Shown here in pieces: positions 63,468 to 64,000 of a DNA stretch of 64,000 bases (the stretch's first letter is position 1; every line of letters starts with the position of its first letter). Under the pieces are notes generated by a model that searched no databases, had not been told where the DNA came from, and saw nothing but the letters and a program-made list of their open reading frames with translations. Origin of the DNA: DATEPR01 sp963780635. Lineage in GTDB: Bacteria > Actinomycetota > Actinomycetes > Mycobacteriales > Pseudonocardiaceae. Location: contig CAWACW010000016.1 in NCBI GenBank assembly GCA_963780635.1, positions 372,001-436,000 of the forward strand, in the 5' to 3' direction. The translations under genes and the position numbers were made by a program.

Positions 63468-64000
63468 ACGCGCTCCCTCGGATCGAGTGGCCCGGCAGGG
63501 CCCCGGTCGGCCTGCCGTCGTCGAGCACGGCGACGCCGTTGACCAGCACGGTGTGGATCCCGCCTGCCTGGTTGCGCGGCTCGGCGAAGGTCGCCGTGTC
63601 GCCGACGGTGTCCGGGTCGAACAACACGAGATCGGCCACGGCACCGATCCGCACCACCCCACGGTCGGTCAGTCCGAGCCGCCGTGCCGGTCGCGACGTC
63701 AGATGCGCGACACATTCGGCCAGGTCCAGCACGCCGAGTTCGCGCACGTACCGGCCGAGGTAGCGGGGAAACGTACCCCAGCCGCGCGGGTGCGGCCGGT
63801 CGCCGACCAGCAGCCCGTCGCTGCCGCCGGTGTGCGTGCGGTGCCGCATGATCGTGCGCACGTTGTCCTCGTCGCCCACGTGCATCAGGCACGACGTGCC
63901 CAGTTCCTCGTCGCGCAACACGTCCAGATACAGCTCGCCGGCAGGCACCCCCAGCCGTGCGGCCGACGCGGCGATGCTGTGCCCGACCAGCTGCGCGTTG
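63451..64000 (-). CDS. D-aminoacylase-type amidohydrolase (5' end outside the window)
   Basis: The visible 183-codon 3' part belongs to the N-acyl-D-amino acid deacylase family. LMHVGDEDNVRTIMRH and GGSDGLLVGDRPHPRGWGTF carry metal-site-like His/Asp, and RGVVRIGAVADLVLFDPDTVGD is the amidohydrolase C-terminal strand. The frame continues past the window edge without a start. Together with GH20 and the lactonase it suggests breakdown of N-acetylated sugar or D-amino-acid conjugates such as muropeptides; that is inference. Confidence 0.85.
   Translation of the reverse strand, partial: NAQLVGHSIAASAARLGVPAGELYLDVLRDEELGTSCLMHVGDEDNVRTIMRHRTHTGGSDGLLVGDRPHPRGWGTFPRYLGRYVRELGVLDLAECVAHLTSRPARRLGLTDRGVVRIGAVADLVLFDPDTVGDTATFAEPRNQAGGIHTVLVNGVAVLDDGRPTGALPGHSIRGSAYGVRG

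Overview
This window is a high-GC actinobacterial chromosome segment. The core gene order (pdtaR, a livJHMGF-type ABC operon, polA, rpsA, coaE, uvrB, rnhA, uvrA, folD), the mycothiol-dependent isomerase-type protein, the short-variable-loop tRNA-Leu(CAA) and the many leaderless GTG starts fit the Pseudonocardiales. The exact genus cannot be read from the sequence alone.

Layout. 1-2350: an ECF41-type sigma factor with SnoaL-like tail and its probable target, a quinone-type oxidoreductase, joined by an ECF41-like promoter. 2347-2940: a BrnT-like toxin frame broken by a +1 shift at CCC-TGA, plus its ribbon-helix-helix antitoxin. 3002-6311: a decayed integrative element bounded by tRNA-Leu(CAA) and a diverged copy of the tRNA 3' half; all three of its genes are frameshifted. 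6513-12469: response regulator pdtaR and a branched-chain amino-acid-type ABC transporter whose binding-protein gene is followed by a perfect 22-bp hairpin. 12485-22798: thioesterase, polA, a P-loop kinase-like protein, a Rossmann-fold protein, three minus-strand genes (membrane protein, GNAT, methyltransferase), rpsA with a strong terminator, and coaE fused to a GrpB-like domain. 22799-26918: insertion-sequence-like scraps, two tandem DUF402-type paralogues, uvrB and an MmcQ/YjbR protein.

26919-44750: a first repeat cluster; a membrane-anchored hydrolase fused to an ABC ATPase, with its permease; a TerC protein under a yybP-ykoY-type (Mn2+) riboswitch; an S9 peptidase; a GNAT; a RES-type toxin/antitoxin pair divergent from a small HTH gene with two palindromes between them; a VOC protein; an acyl-CoA synthetase; a bile-acid-symporter-type transporter divergent from a LysR regulator; gamma-glutamyltransferase; an HhH-GPD repair protein; a second repeat cluster. 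44751-53270: FUSC-type transporter, rnhA, a VapBC-type pair, an MBL hydrolase, a mycothiol-dependent isomerase-like protein and uvrA. 53283-56872: a ribbon-helix-helix gene with a helically phased array of 8-bp boxes in its promoter, then DUF4097 protein, DrrA/DrrB-like ABC transporter and a YCII-like protein. 56885-58965: two further repeat clusters flanking a DHFR/RibD-like gene. 58977-64000: folD, a small Cys-pair protein, a frameshifted phosphotransferase, and a minus-strand operon of GH20 hexosaminidase, lactonase-type beta-propeller and D-aminoacylase-type amidohydrolase.

The most unusual feature is the repeat family. Four intergenic clusters (26970-27772, 44000-44713, 56885-57620, 58517-58965) share a short palindrome with arms like GTCGACC/GGTCGAC and a 5-7 nt loop. 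At 56885-57620 the units sit every ~40 bp and are ordered in a ~240-bp six-unit higher-order repeat present about three times, and the same unit order resumes after the DHFR-like gene.
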